Source of the DNA: Hericium rajendrae
Lineage: Eukaryota; Basidiomycota; Agaricomycetes; Russulales; Hericiaceae
DNA length: 64,000 bases
Assembly (NCBI GenBank): GCA_033439255.1
Contig: CM065889.1
Location: forward strand, 372,001 to 436,000
Direction: 5' to 3'
Part shown: one piece after another, positions 1-11,305 of the stretch
Layout of the letters: each line of letters opens with the position of its first letter
How positions within the stretch are numbered: position 1 is the stretch's first letter
The notes under the pieces: generated by a model
The model's input: only the letters and a program-made list of their open reading frames with translations
Told to the model about the DNA's origin: nothing
Database searches by the model: none
Position numbers and translations under genes: made by a program

Positions 1-154
1 AGTCGACCGACTTGACCACGACACAGGCGTCGCGCCTATGGAGCGTGAGCGGACGCTTGAAGCCCCAGTTGCCGCGGTGCGCATCGCCGCCGTGGGCGGT
101 ATAAACCTGTGCGATCTGCGGGTCATATGAGGCGAACTTCGACCGCCGCAGCAT
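1..154 (-). CDS. mitochondrial small-subunit ribosomal protein, Mrp51-like (5' part only)
   Basis: The minus strand encodes a conserved N-terminal block that runs off the window edge. It reads MLRRSKF-ASYDPQIAQVY, then HGG-AHRGNWGFKRPL, then VVVKSVD. I recognise this order, basic start then the HRGNWG(F/L)KRPL core, from fungal Mrp51-type proteins of the mitochondrial 37S subunit. That assignment comes from family knowledge, not from a search. The start is uncertain. The ATG at 152-154 opens the conserved frame, but homologues usually have a few residues before it. The same frame continues upstream through Ser codons (the CTG repeat) to an in-frame stop near 248 without another ATG. An ATG at 212-214 is one frame off, so a lost base or an upstream exon could supply the true start. 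The 3' end lies outside the window. Confidence 0.55.
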   Translation of the reverse strand, partial: MLRRSKFASYDPQIAQVYTAHGGDAHRGNWGFKRPLTLHRRDACVVVKSVD

Positions 155-1439
155 CGCCGCGAACGGTGAGGCGGAGGACTTGCCCCTGCTGCTGCTGCTG
201 CTGCTGCCGCCATGGTGAATCGAATGCGTTGTCGCGAGAACTTCGTGTCACGCAGAGCCGGCGCGCGGCGGGTGCGGAAAACTTCGGTGCCCGCTCGGCA
301 ACACGCGAGGCGGTTCAAAAGGCGGACGTGGCGCGCTTTTTTCGTCAACAAAACCCACGACGTCCAAATTACTGTCTGTCCTCCGCTGGCCCTCGGGCTC
401 ATGCTTCTCTGGGGCGGACGGTCCAGACAAACGTCGAAGAGCAACTACGGGCGTCTCAAAAACAATCTTTGCCGATTGCTCCTCCCTCTGGTCGAGTGGC
501 TAGGACGCAGGATCACCTGGAGATGGCCACACCTTATCGCTTTCTAGTCTACTTCCGCTGTACAATGTCTCCGTCCACAATGAAGCATGGTTTTGGATTG
601 AACATCGTGAGTGGTGCTTTTTGAACTGGATGAGGCGTATTGTGGCGCGTGTACCGAAGAAGAAAACCCTGGTAAAGCGACACACCCGCGCTCTTCGGAG
701 TTTTTATGCAACTACGGTTTTGACAGTTCATCGAAAGATGACTGTTAGAACCAGTTGGCAGCTGGGTGTGGATGTAGAGTGTAAAGGCGAGTCTGAGGTT
801 GAACGCCGCCATGATACGCTTGTCACCGGTTTTCTCTCGTGAAATCTGTACTGATTGAGCCGTTGTGTTTTGCAGACTATTGATGGAAAAGCCATACAAT
901 ACTTACGATAATGATTCGCCATGGTTCTACAGTATGAGAACTATTGTACTCTAGAAGTTGTGTATTCAAGTTCTGCAATGAGAACTCGCTGCCTTCGACT
1001 TCTGTGTAACCGTAAGGTGGACGTGAGATAAAGCTGCAATGAAGTCACTCGCACGTCGAGTCCATCGTCGTCGAACGGTCGTCAATTCGTCAATCAAATA
1101 GTGGAAACACACAAGTATGCGTCGAACAAAAGATGGTCATTGACTAGGCTACGATATGTAAGTCTAAAGCATGATGTGCGCACTGCGTATATGTGTATGT
1201 CGTATATACATCGTGAAGAAAAGATGGGCAAACGAAAGGCGTTGCACTAGACCGACACAGTCCGCACGCAGCGTGTCGGACATGCGCTATAAATATAAGT
1301 AGAGTTCGTAACGAGCCATATACGATATTGACGGCGGGACAGTGGGTCCAGTGTGCAGTGCGCATTATGTCTAGATGGGTATAACTCCGGCCCCCGCTCC
1401 CCTTCCCTCCGAGCCACGGACGACCCTCATCGCGACGCA
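155..1439. other. intergenic, no recognised gene
   Basis: This stretch lies between the divergent start of the Mrp51-like gene and the 3' end of the nucleotide-sugar transporter. Short open frames occur on both strands, but none has a recognisable domain or a consistent splice structure. The part from about 1140 to 1370 is AT-richer with TATA/TGTA runs, as expected of the transporter's 3' UTR. Confidence 0.6.
186..206. repeat. (CTG)7 trinucleotide microsatellite
   Basis: Seven uninterrupted CTG units lie just upstream of the Mrp51-like frame. On the minus strand they read as AGC, a Ser run, in the conserved frame, or as GCA, an Ala run, in the frame of the ATG at 212-214. A change of one base here would decide which ATG is the real start. 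Confidence 0.9.
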
Positions 1440-3094
1440 TCACCGCCTCTCGAAGCTGTGCGTCCGCGGCGGCGTCCCCACGGGCGACGGCGTCCGCGAC
1501 GGGAACGGCGAGCCGTACGGCGCGTGCAGATAGCGCGGCGTGTCGGCCGTCTCGCTAAAGGGTCCATCCGGGTACAGCGCGGACGCGACTGCGCGCGGGG
1601 AGCCGCTGCTCTTGCGGTCGAACTGTCCGAGGATCGGCGCATCGTGCGCGACGGGCGAGCCGGGCCATGTCGTGGGCGTCTTCGAGCCTGTCGCGTTGTT
1701 GACGACGGACGTGATGATCGCGGGCTCGCGCCCCGCCGGCTGATTGTACATCCATGTCGCGGCGAGCACGGTGCTTGCGCCGAGCACGAAGGTCGGCGTG
1801 ATGCGGAAGTGGAAGAGGAGGACGCTGGCGAGGAAGGAGAGCACGATGGAGAGCGAGGTCGCGAAGCCTTTGAGGATGTTGTCGCTGTACTTGATCACAA
1901 TGGCGGTGACGAGACCACCGAAGACCTGGATGGCGACCGTGGCCCATGCCCATGCGCCAAAGTTATGCAGGAATCCTTGTGCTGCTGTCCGCCCACCGTT
2001 ATGGAAGATAACGGGGAGGAGGGCAGGCGGCAGGGAGAAAAGGAAAGTTGCACGTTGCGCACCCACAAGTCGGCCTTCGAGCCTTTGAGGACCATCTCGA
2101 AGTAGACTCCTGCAAGGCCGGAAGTGAAGCAGGCTGCTGTAACCGCACCGAATCCCTTCAGCGGGCTCATGATATGCATGTAGTATGGCGCGCTATCGTG
2201 AGCACTACCGACCGTCACAGTCTGCGAATGTGAAGGAGGGCTCGTGTGGACGAGTCTGCAGCTGCACAATCGCGACTCCAATGGCCAAGAACAGCAATGC
2301 GATCCATTTCGTCGGGCTGAGTCGGCGGCGCAGCAATACCACCGAAAATGCAGCGGTCGTGAGGATTTTCATCTGGTACGTAACTTGGAAGGTCGCGACG
2401 GGCAGGTTGCTGATTGCCACGAATTGCAGGGAGTTCTGCACCACGTAAAGAAGCGCTGGGATAGACAATTTCCAACAATCCGGACTAAAGATCTCGCCCA
2501 GAAGCTGGCGCAATGGCGACGGCGTCGGCCTTGAGAATGAGAACGACTTTTGCTCGTTTTGACGTGATATACGCCAGAGCGCAGTGACGAACGATATAGT
2601 GCCCTTCAGGATCTCGTTGAGGAGGACAGCGGTAGCCGGGGAATAAGACTCTGAAGGCGGCATGGAGACGCGGGAATAATGCATCACGATCGAGAGCGCG
2701 GCGTTTTGGACGGCAAGCGTAACCAGTCTGTAAATAAAGTTAGAACAACGTATAATTCCCTAGCAGCTAACGAAACGTACGAAACATATTTCAACGGAAG
2801 ACCAAAGACGGTGGGTACGGGAGCTTCCTCCCTGGGTAATGGAGCGGTCGGAGGCACAATATTGACAATCGGCGTCGAACCATTCAGGGAGATAGCTGGT
2901 GGGACTTTTCCGCTTAATGATATCCGGGCACTTTCGCTGAGCGAGGGAACGGGAGACGGCGTTGGTGCTGGGCGAATGATACTGGGATTTGACCGATGGT
3001 ACATGTCTGGGGATGCGGGAAGACTTCTGGGGCCAGCGACATTGACGTTAATGGAAGATAGTCGCGGTTGAAAGGATGCAGGATACTGTTCCAT
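1440..3094 (-). CDS. UDP-galactose/UDP-N-acetylglucosamine transporter (SLC35A family)
   Basis: This is a Golgi nucleotide-sugar antiporter of the drug/metabolite transporter superfamily, exchanging UDP-sugar for UMP. Exons are 3094-2781, 2727-2209 and 2165-1440. Introns are 53 nt (2728-2780, GTACGT donor) and 43 nt (2166-2208). Family signatures appear in order: LPLKYVS-LVTLAVQNAAL at the first membrane helix, YSPATAVLLNEILKG, QVTYQMKILTTA, PLKGFGAVTAACFTSGLAGV, LPALLPVIF and VFGGLVTAIVIKYSDNILKG. After these comes a non-conserved Ser/Pro/Thr-rich tail of about 90 residues. The frame breaks once between VQLS and FSLPPALLP, at the GG of 2042-2043, where one base is missing. The exons sum to 1559 nt, and one added base gives 1560 nt (519 residues). 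I therefore regard the gene as intact in the organism. It is transcribed divergently from IML1. Confidence 0.88.
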
Positions 3095-4226
3095 GACGGG
3101 CTGCGGACACGTACAGGACAAACGAGACACGGTCGGGGTCGGGGCTGGCGGTGGTGGGTATCTGGCCGGGCAGAAGATGCTGTGCAGTGATCCTGCTATG
3201 TGACGAAAACGACGAGCCCGACGATGCGAAAGGGATTGGGTTCGCTGTCGGTGGCTACTGGTGAGTCGCTGCCGTCGAACTGGAGGTGGAGCACAGCGAT
3301 GTGCGCGTTGTCGCCTGTACAGCTGAGCCTGCGCATAACGCAAGGTCAATTCGAAGTGACAAAAAACATTCATATGGACAGACCTTCGACTGCTCGTATA
3401 GTGTGACAATAGTGATAGGAGAGGAAGAGAGATGGGGGAGCGCGTCGAAGGTTTTGGGTGGTCGTTCAAACGAAGACGAAGAGAAGCAGAAAAGGCGCCC
3501 GCCGTCGCAACCGAGCGCCAGAATTCTAGATGCAACACAGCCCGCGCTCCGCTCGTGATATTATCCCTCGAACCCTGTCCACTCTTCTTTCAAATCCCCC
3601 GCCATCCCACTCATCATCTGCACAGCGACGACGCCGGTGGAGAAAGGCTGCGCGCCATGAAAGGGCTGTCGAGTTCGATCTCCCATCCAGCATCCAGCAC
3701 CAGCATCTGCAACCTCCGAGGTGGCCATAATCTGCAGTGCAATTGCAGACACTGATCGATGGAGTAATCGCTAACAGTTCAATCAAGGAAGAGACAAGCG
3801 AGAACTATCTGAGAATATATCGCCCGCGTACTAAAGCAGCCTTCCCTAACCTCGTGTCATTCCGATCCCTCCTACGGGCGGTTCGCTACCCAGACGCGGT
3901 TGTGAAGTTCTGAGTTACATTGAGCTCCTTCCGTCGTTGCATCTTCGAAGCCAATAAGGCGACATACAAATACATAAAGGCCACGTACATTTTCTGGACA
4001 TAAAATGTCTTTTACGTGCGTGAGATGAGGTTGACCGAAGACTGCCTAGGGTCTGCCCCGTAGGATCATTACTGTAAATAGGCGCCCATAAAGCGCGGTT
4101 AGATAGGCCGAAGCCGCAGTGACCTCCAAGTAGTTGACCTCATACTAACTACAGCTGGTTCGCGGCTTCACTGCTGTGTCTATGTTCCCCATATCCCATG
4201 TCTACATCGCGGAGCTGAGTCTCAGT
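3095..4226. promoter_or_regulatory. divergent intergenic region between nucleotide-sugar transporter and IML1
   Basis: These 1.1 kb separate two head-to-head genes and must hold both promoters. No convincing TATA box or conserved operator stands out. Small open frames on both strands (for example 3561-3752 minus) lack recognisable domains and are not called. Confidence 0.5.
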
Positions 4227-7200
4227 ATGGTCGCCGCAGGTCCAATACAGCCCAGTCTCTTTTCAGGAACCCACCACAACCGCTAAACTTTGGTGATTCC
4301 AAGGTGTTAAGCACATGGGTCCACGATCTTAGCGTCTCACCAAACGTGCTTCTGAACCAAGCATATTGGCCTGGTGTTACTGAAGGAGATCTTGTAAAGG
4401 TTACGCCTGTGAATGTCGAAGAGGATGACGGTTTCCTGTTTGTCGTGCCTAGCGAGTACGATCACTCCACCAAACCGCAATTGCAGGTGTGTGCTGCCTC
4501 ACTCAAAGTCACAGTAACTGACAACATACCGCTGGTTCACCTCAGATATCCGTCCCCAAATCTGTTGCAGAAAGATTTAACATCAGAAACAATGGCGAAG
4601 TCACTGTCACGAAGGTATTGTCGTTTCCCTTTTTGCATGGTTCAAAGACTGTTTGCTAATTGACTTGTTCAGGTCGAAAGAGCGAGATGTCAGGCTGATT
4701 ATGTCGAGTTCACCTTTCAAGATCAGTATTTAGGCAGGAATGATATGTGGAGACTTGGCGAGCAACTCGTCGGGCAGTGCGTTCACGCCGACCAGGAGAT
4801 ATCGTTCATAGGATCCACATCCGCCAAAGTAGATTCCATCTACATCGATGGCGAAAAGGCATGTCAGGACTCCCGTGCTTCTGCAATCCTGCTGACCTGC
4901 GCCTCCCAGGTGCCCAGCGGCTATATGTCTGGCACCACCAAAGCGATCTACCGCAGTCTGTCTGCCAAAGTGACAATTTTCATTCAGGTGTGTCGCGAGC
5001 TCTGGGAATTCGCTGGCGATGGCGAGCGCTTCAACGAGAAAATTGTGCACTCTTTCCTGCCCGAGCTTTTGCACGCTGGAGAGACGCGGGAACCAACCAC
5101 ACCGTCACAATCGTGTTGATCTCGCGCGTATATTACGATTCGTCGGAAGTCGACTATGCGGAGGGGCCCCTGCGGGAAGATGAGGACCGCCGCTATTACA
5201 AGGATTTCTTCAAGGTCATCACGGATCTGGAAGTCATACACGATTGGCAGTCCACGCTCGTCAGTCTCAAAGACTCGTTTTGGGCGTTTCAGCGCGACAT
5301 TCTCCTGACGCACCATTTCCACCGCGCCTCGCAAAACCCTAGTTCTATGTATGGCTTCAACCAGGAGGAAGTTCGCCTAGTCGGACAGCTCTCGTTCGCT
5401 CACGATGGGCCTCTTTTGGAGGCGCTCAACATGTCGCTGAATCCCTCGGAGACGCATTACATCGACCGTTCACTCTCTCACACCGGCTCATCGACAATTG
5501 TCATCACACCTGGAACAGGATATTACCGCGTGGACAAACAGCTTCTCCGACTCACCACGACCCGCATGCTGGACCAAGGTTTCGGCCTCGACCTGGTCTC
5601 GCTCGCGAAGCCCCCTCTCCATCGGAGTCCGATCTTCTCCTTCAGAGGCGTGGAACCCGAGGCCTTCAAGACGGAGAAAGTGCATCGCTACGGCTCTCGT
5701 GCCCTCGATCCTTTTGGGGTGGAGATGATACTCCGAACGAGTGCATCGGACGCGAGAAGAGGACGTTTTACTGGGAACCGTTTTGGATCGAAGTGAGCTT
5801 CTGGGACAAGCAGATGGATCTGCCTTTGCGACAAGATCGGTCGGTGTTCTCCATCTTGCCAATCTCTTCTGCCAATGCTCATTCTCTTCATAGATTTGTT
5901 GCTCGTGCCAAGATGCACGAAATACAAATGCTCGGCCTACTCGACCACGACGTCCTTTCCAGCATCGAGGTCCCGCTCTTGCCCGAGCAGTACGACTCTC
6001 TCCTCACCCCCGTGCAAGAGAACGAGGGCGAAGCCTATGCCGCTGCCAAACGCGAAGCCGACGACTTCGATATGGATGTCTTTGCCTTCAGGAAAGACAA
6101 TCGAGAGTTCAGGTTGTCTAATGTAAGCCGCCTATCAGGGACATCTTCTAGTGCAAGCACCGTAATCGCTCCGTCGCTGCGGTCATCAGAGAAGCGCCCG
6201 GAAGCAGCTCATCGTTCCGCCAATAATCCCATGATTGCGCCCATGAAGAGAGTCCACAGTTTTCAGAGAAGGAGCTACCTCCAGAAGAGACTTTGCCAAT
6301 GGACATCAACAAGCGTTCGGTGGCATCGGCGAGCGCAGTGACTACGTCGCCGCAATTGTCAATTCGGTCATTGCGCTCCGAAGCTTCTGGATCTGCATCC
6401 TCGACGTTGGTCGCATCTACTACTTCTGAGCGGCGCTCAAGAAATTCTTCTGCGTCTCGAACCACGTCTCTCACATCCAAGCTCACTTCATCCTGGCTGT
6501 TCAGCCCCTTCAGAAGTGGACCAAGTCCCGCCGAGACGTCGCCGGTCTCCGCGTCTGGAGAATCCACGCCTGCGAAGTCTGCACGACCCATGCGTCTTCC
6601 GCCCACGTCATCTCCATTAGCTGCGCCGGCAACCATGCCCGATTCCTCGGTGTCGGTCTCGCCCCAGCCGGTGCCCATTCGCTCGCGCGCGTCGCGCCAG
6701 AAGGTATTCGAGGAAACCATCGCCCATCGTGGGTCGCCACACCGCGGGTCTTTGCCCAGGTACTCTCCGGTGAACACGCCGCCTCGCGACGAGCCGCTGT
6801 TCGACAAGCGCAGGAACAGCACGTTCGGCTCTACGTACGCGTTCAGCTCCTCGTCGTCCCCAGCCACGCGGTACAACCCGTCGACGCCCCAGGTCTCGCT
6901 CTCGTACAGCCAGGCGTCCCTCGCGCGACGCTGGCAGCACACGTTCCCGCGCCCGCTATACAAGCACGAGGTCAAATGGAAGTCGATGGTGACGCCCGCC
7001 TGCTTGTCGCTGACGACCGAGCAGTTCCCGACGTCCGCGGAGCTAGATACGTCCTACGACGTGTTCTCGTACGACTTCGTCGTCGACCCGCCCGAGACGA
7101 AGTCCTTCCTCGTGAAGCCGCCGAGCACGGACACGAAGGACCCGGACGAACTCCGGCGCGCATGGGCGCTCGTCGTCATGCGCGGGATGATCGCGCTGCG

Positions 7201-9231
7201 CCTCGCGCAGGGTTTTCAATTCGTCCTGCGCCCCGCCGCCGCCGTGCCCGAGCCCGAGCCCGATGCGCACGCGCTCCGCCGCTCCAAGTCGTACATGTCC
7301 GACGACGACATGACGCCGAAGCCGGGCGGCGCGGCGGAGGTGCTGCGCGCGCAGGCGCAGGCGGACCCGGTGTACCTGAGCATGAGCAACGAGATCCACC
7401 GCATCGCGTACACGGGCGAGGCGATCCAGGTGCGGCGGTACGTGCGGCGGATGCCGCCGTCGCAGCCGTTGAACTACAAGTGCTTAATCTGGCCGAAGCT
7501 CGGGGTGGGGTATACGGAGCTGTCGACGTCGTTTACCTCGCATGGGCTCGAGAACTATGGGTGGAACAGGTGAGGGATGCGCGTGCGGGGAATCAGACTG
7601 CTGCTAATATAAGGCGTGAACAGGCTGGACATGCTCGTCGCAGGGTATGAGCACCAATTCAACGAGTCGCTGCGCTACTGGCGCACGCGCTTCATCGTCA
7701 TCCCCACCGCCGAACCCCCTTCCGTCAAAACCGGGCCCGCAGGCGAACCCTCAACGACGAGGAGATCCGCATCATCGGCATCGAGAAGCTCGCAGAGATG
7801 TTCTCCCGCGTCCGCTGGCAATCCCCCGACGACCACAGCGCGCCCATGCCGCCCGTGCGTTTCCTGCCGACGTACCTCGGGCCCACGGCGAGCGTGCTGG
7901 ACGACCAGCTCATGGCGCAGCTCGACGAGATCCATGCGGCGGGCCCGTTGCGGAAGAAGATGAAGAGCGAGCGCGACATCGGCGAGATGTCGCTCGCGCA
8001 GATCGCGAAAGGCCATGCGCGAGGAGGATGGTGTGCAGATCAAGGAGCGGCGGTGGCATACGCAGACGTACGCTGAGTCGTTCGTCGGTTCTGAATTTGT
8101 CAACTGGCTGGTTCGGGAGTTCCGAGATGTGTCGACGCGCGATCAGGCTATTGAGTGGGGGAACAAGCTGCAGGAGCAGGGCCTCTTCAGCCATGTTCGG
8201 GGCCGGCATGCATTCCTGGATGGGTGAGTCAACTTTTATGTCGTTCATGCTGATGTTTATATGGTTGGTGCGCAGATATTACTTCTACCAACTCAAAGGA
8301 GAATTTGCAGTTGTTTCGACGCCCAGAGGATGGTTCCGCACGCGGCACACACAGCCAGTCGAAGAACCCGGTCGAGGATACTACCCTTCCAGCGTCCCGA
8401 AGCCGAATGTCAAAAAGCCTATCAAAAGACTCATTTTGAGTCAAAGCATGGTCATCGATGTAGATCCGGGCAAGGTGATGCTTTCGTCTCACCTGTTCCG
8501 AGCATCTCAATACTGATAATCGACTCAAAGAAAAGTGATCAAGCTGAATCCGTCATTCTCCACCACGACATCATGCACAATCCCGCCACGATCTTCCACT
8601 TTGAGCTGCACTGGATCGGCACGACCGCGCGGTGCATCGAAGAGATAGTCCGGCAGTGGAGCAGCAAAATCGAGCGCTACGGGCTGAAGCTCGTCGAGGC
8701 ATACGTGACGCAGATCAGCGACATCGCGCGGCGCAACCCGTTCCAGTCGTGCTTCCCCGTGCGCCTCGCGGTCCCGCCGCCGCTCGTGCTCGACATCGAG
8801 AAGCGCGTGCCCGAGGCGACGCAGGCGTCGCGCTACTTCGAGTACGCGCTGCTGCGCCGCTTCGGCTTCGTGCTCGACATCGAGGCCGCCGCGCTGTACC
8901 CTGCGCACGTCGACGCGGTGTACTCGTACCGCCGCGCGCCGTTCGCGCACTCGCAGTTCGTGCACCGCTCGGGCGTCGCGTTCGTGCAGGTGCTTGGCGG
9001 CGCGGAGGGGTTTCTGTTCCTCACGAATCGGCTCATGGCGACCGGGCGCATGGGCTCCGGCATGGTCGGAAGGGAAAGGGCAAGGAAGTGCGCCCGGCGG
9101 CCCTCGCGGAGGAGCTGCGCATCGAGCTGCAGGCGTTCTGTGCCGACAAGGTTGCGCTGGACCGGTTCTATGATGAAGAACTCGCCAGGCTGAGACATGT
9201 GCCAGAGGAACCGCCAGCGTTGTCAATATGA
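4227..9231 (+). CDS. IML1: Iml1/DEPDC5 homologue, GATOR1 (SEACIT) subunit
   Basis: Iml1 is the subunit of the vacuolar GATOR1/SEACIT complex, a GTPase-activating complex for Gtr1/Rag that inhibits TORC1 when amino acids are low. Conserved blocks occur in order: WVHD near 4320, YWPGVTEGDL, YVEFTFQDQYLGRNDMWRL, LSAKVTIFIQVCRELWEFAGDGER, GTNHTVTIVLISRVYYD, FQRDILLTHHFHRAS, LDQGFGLDLV and FYWEPFWIEVSFWDKQMDLP. A DEP domain (WHTQTYAESFVGSEFVNWL) lies at about 8050-8300, and FEYALLRRFGFVLDIEA near the end. Introns are 4487-4545, 4615-4672, 4859-4909 (GC-AG), 5840-5893, 7570-7623, 8224-8275 and 8475-8530. The start is unresolved: 4227 is the nearest ATG, but its frame does not join the WVHD frame cleanly. 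Single-base breaks, mostly at homopolymers, occur near 5067-5070, 5712-5715, 6240-6242, 7746-7750, 8008-8010 and 9068-9069. They are probably assembly errors. Confidence 0.93.
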
Positions 9232-11305
9232 GATCCTACGACTTCTGAGTCCACTATATATTTTATGCCGGCGCGCGTGGATAATGGGAGGATAATGTAG
9301 GGTTGCAAGCAGATGTAGGTCGAACTCATGTACGACGCATGTAACGAGTATCTGGGAGAAGCATCTAACGCGTGGGCCGTATTCTTCTTATCGGATGGTG
9401 TGGGCCAAAACAAAAACGCCAATCGTAATGGTGATAAAACAAGGTAACGATGTGATATCTACTTCCTGGAACATACCAATTGGGTTGCACTTCTAAAACA
9501 GACCTGTCGTGAGGAATTGTGGATAACAGCATGAAGGACATACTGCCAATAAGTTCAGCAGCTTAGGTTTCTCCAAAAGGGAGGGCCCTTATGAATATAC
9601 CACATCGGCCGTTCTTTGGCACCTAGAACTTCCTGCTTCCTTCTTGCATCTGTACTGCGTCTTCCCTGCACCCCGGGAGCCGACGTCGACCAAAAACAAT
9701 CAAGACCTGGAGGTAAATAAAGACCCACAGACATGTTCAGCCTCCAACGTCTTTCCAAGAGCAGATCACTCGTCGCTATCGTCAAATGACACAAAATACA
9801 CCCCAGAATGATTCGCAACAGATGACAGCTGCACGGGATGACCGCATAGTCCGATAGTGCAGCGCCGACCTTCTGCTCCGTCGTTCCCCGCTTATAAAGA
9901 CTGCATCGCGCACAGATGTCCTGCATCCGCGCAGGGGGGATCGGGAAGCCGAATAAGAGAACTGGGAGGCGTCGGTCTGGCAATCATCAAGCTGCGGGAA
10001 CGTTTCCATTGGAGATACCGTCGCGAATTCCTCGTACGTCTAAGGAAAAATGAAGTCAGAACTAGATAGCGCTTGCAACAGAGCTGAGACTTACAGCATC
10101 AGTTAGAGACCGCGGCCACAGGAGGTCAGGAAAATCAGCGGCGAAACGCTGAGGTCCAATTTGGATTGGACCAACGGAAGGTCGTAGAAGAGCTAGGAAG
10201 AACAATCCTGCATTTGGACATATGGAGGACATTGTGAATGAATGCGCATTGAAGGCTGACAGCTTCGAAGTCAGGAGAAGTCCACGAGACGAGGGCAAGG
10301 TTTGTTGCAATGGTGGCCTATCGCGCAATTTAGACTCGACGGTAGCGCCAGAAAGGAACGTCATGTCGCGTTGAAGTATGATACTGAGGCAAAGCGGATG
10401 GGAAGGGCCCGGTCCAAGCAACGTCGACCAGACAATGCGCAAGTGTCTCTTCAAGATCTTGAAGATGTTCCGAGCACTCTGTTCCTAGTGACTGCCAAGT
10501 GCAGCCTCCAAATCCGGACGACACACTCACCATATTTGAGAGCATTGCATTCTCTGATACGTCCCATGGAGAACACAGTGACATAAATTTTGGGTCTTCG
10601 ATTCGACTTCTTGGCCGCATCGCACCGTGATGTTGAATCATCAAGTGAGGAGGCAGCTGGCAGGGCTGGGAGGCAGCTGGCAGGGCTGAGTGGCAGGTGG
10701 AACCGAGGGAAGCAGTGTCGCCCACTGCGATCAGTCGCCGTTTTGAGAATACTAGCTGCAAGTTGTTGTAGCTCGCGTTTCACTGAAGTCAAATGTTCGA
10801 GGGGACAGGGCTCACAGCCCTAGAGCTGTCTTGTCAGAAGCGAAGACGCGTTGGGTGGCGTCGATATTTGACAGTGCGATAGATTGCCCGGAATTTCTCT
10901 CCCAAGCCTGCCTATCGGAGGTGAGGCCTTGAATTTAAATTCGCATTGAAGTGAAGTTAGCATCATATTGGCGATGAGAGGGACGTTGTATAGACAAACC
11001 TTGAAGTTGCTGCTATAGACATTCCATTTCATGTCGTAGATGTGCAGCAGCAACAATGCTGAGGCCATTGACACCATGACTTACGGGCGACACATAAAAG
11101 ATACGAACCTGATCTCCTCTCTGACAAGAAGCCGAAGAGGATTCATGCGACACGTGTTCAGATATAGACTTCCAACGTCAGCAGGACACAAAGCGGTGAA
11201 ATGCAACATTAGTGTATATAGTGGTGGACAATGCGAGTGACAGGGGTAATTTTGCGTGTGCAGCGCCCGTACGTAGCGTACATGTATGCCGGATTGACAA
11301 CACAA
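9232..11305. other. no recognised gene; possible unassigned minus-strand gene remnant
   Basis: There is no recognisable domain in these 2.1 kb. The minus strand does carry gene-like signals between about 9782 and 11077. A well-formed 55-nt intron (10040-10094) has a GTAAGT donor, a TCTGAC branch site and a CTTAG acceptor. A second candidate, with a GTGAGT donor, lies near 10490-10535. Open segments flank both. I could not join them into one long frame, so this may be a decayed gene, a non-coding transcript, or a gene broken by sequence errors. The first 300 bases after IML1 are AT-rich and contain a plausible 3' UTR. Confidence 0.3.
10650..10689. repeat. two tandem copies of a 20-bp unit
   Basis: The unit GAGGCAGCTGGCAGGGCTGG occurs twice head to tail, differing only at the last base, and is followed by a degenerate third start (GTGGCAGGTGG). 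It lies in the unassigned stretch between IML1 and NAA20. Confidence 0.8.

Noticed and set aside
2860-2890. A GGTTCGACGCC word on the minus strand, matching a tRNA B-box
   Set aside because: It lies within the coding exon of the nucleotide-sugar transporter (NGSTPIV), and no A-box or cloverleaf surrounds it.
5067-9069. Programmed ribosomal frameshifting in IML1
   Set aside because: Six breaks in one gene, of both signs, and similar breaks in unrelated genes fit sequencing error far better. No slippery heptamer with a downstream structure was seen.
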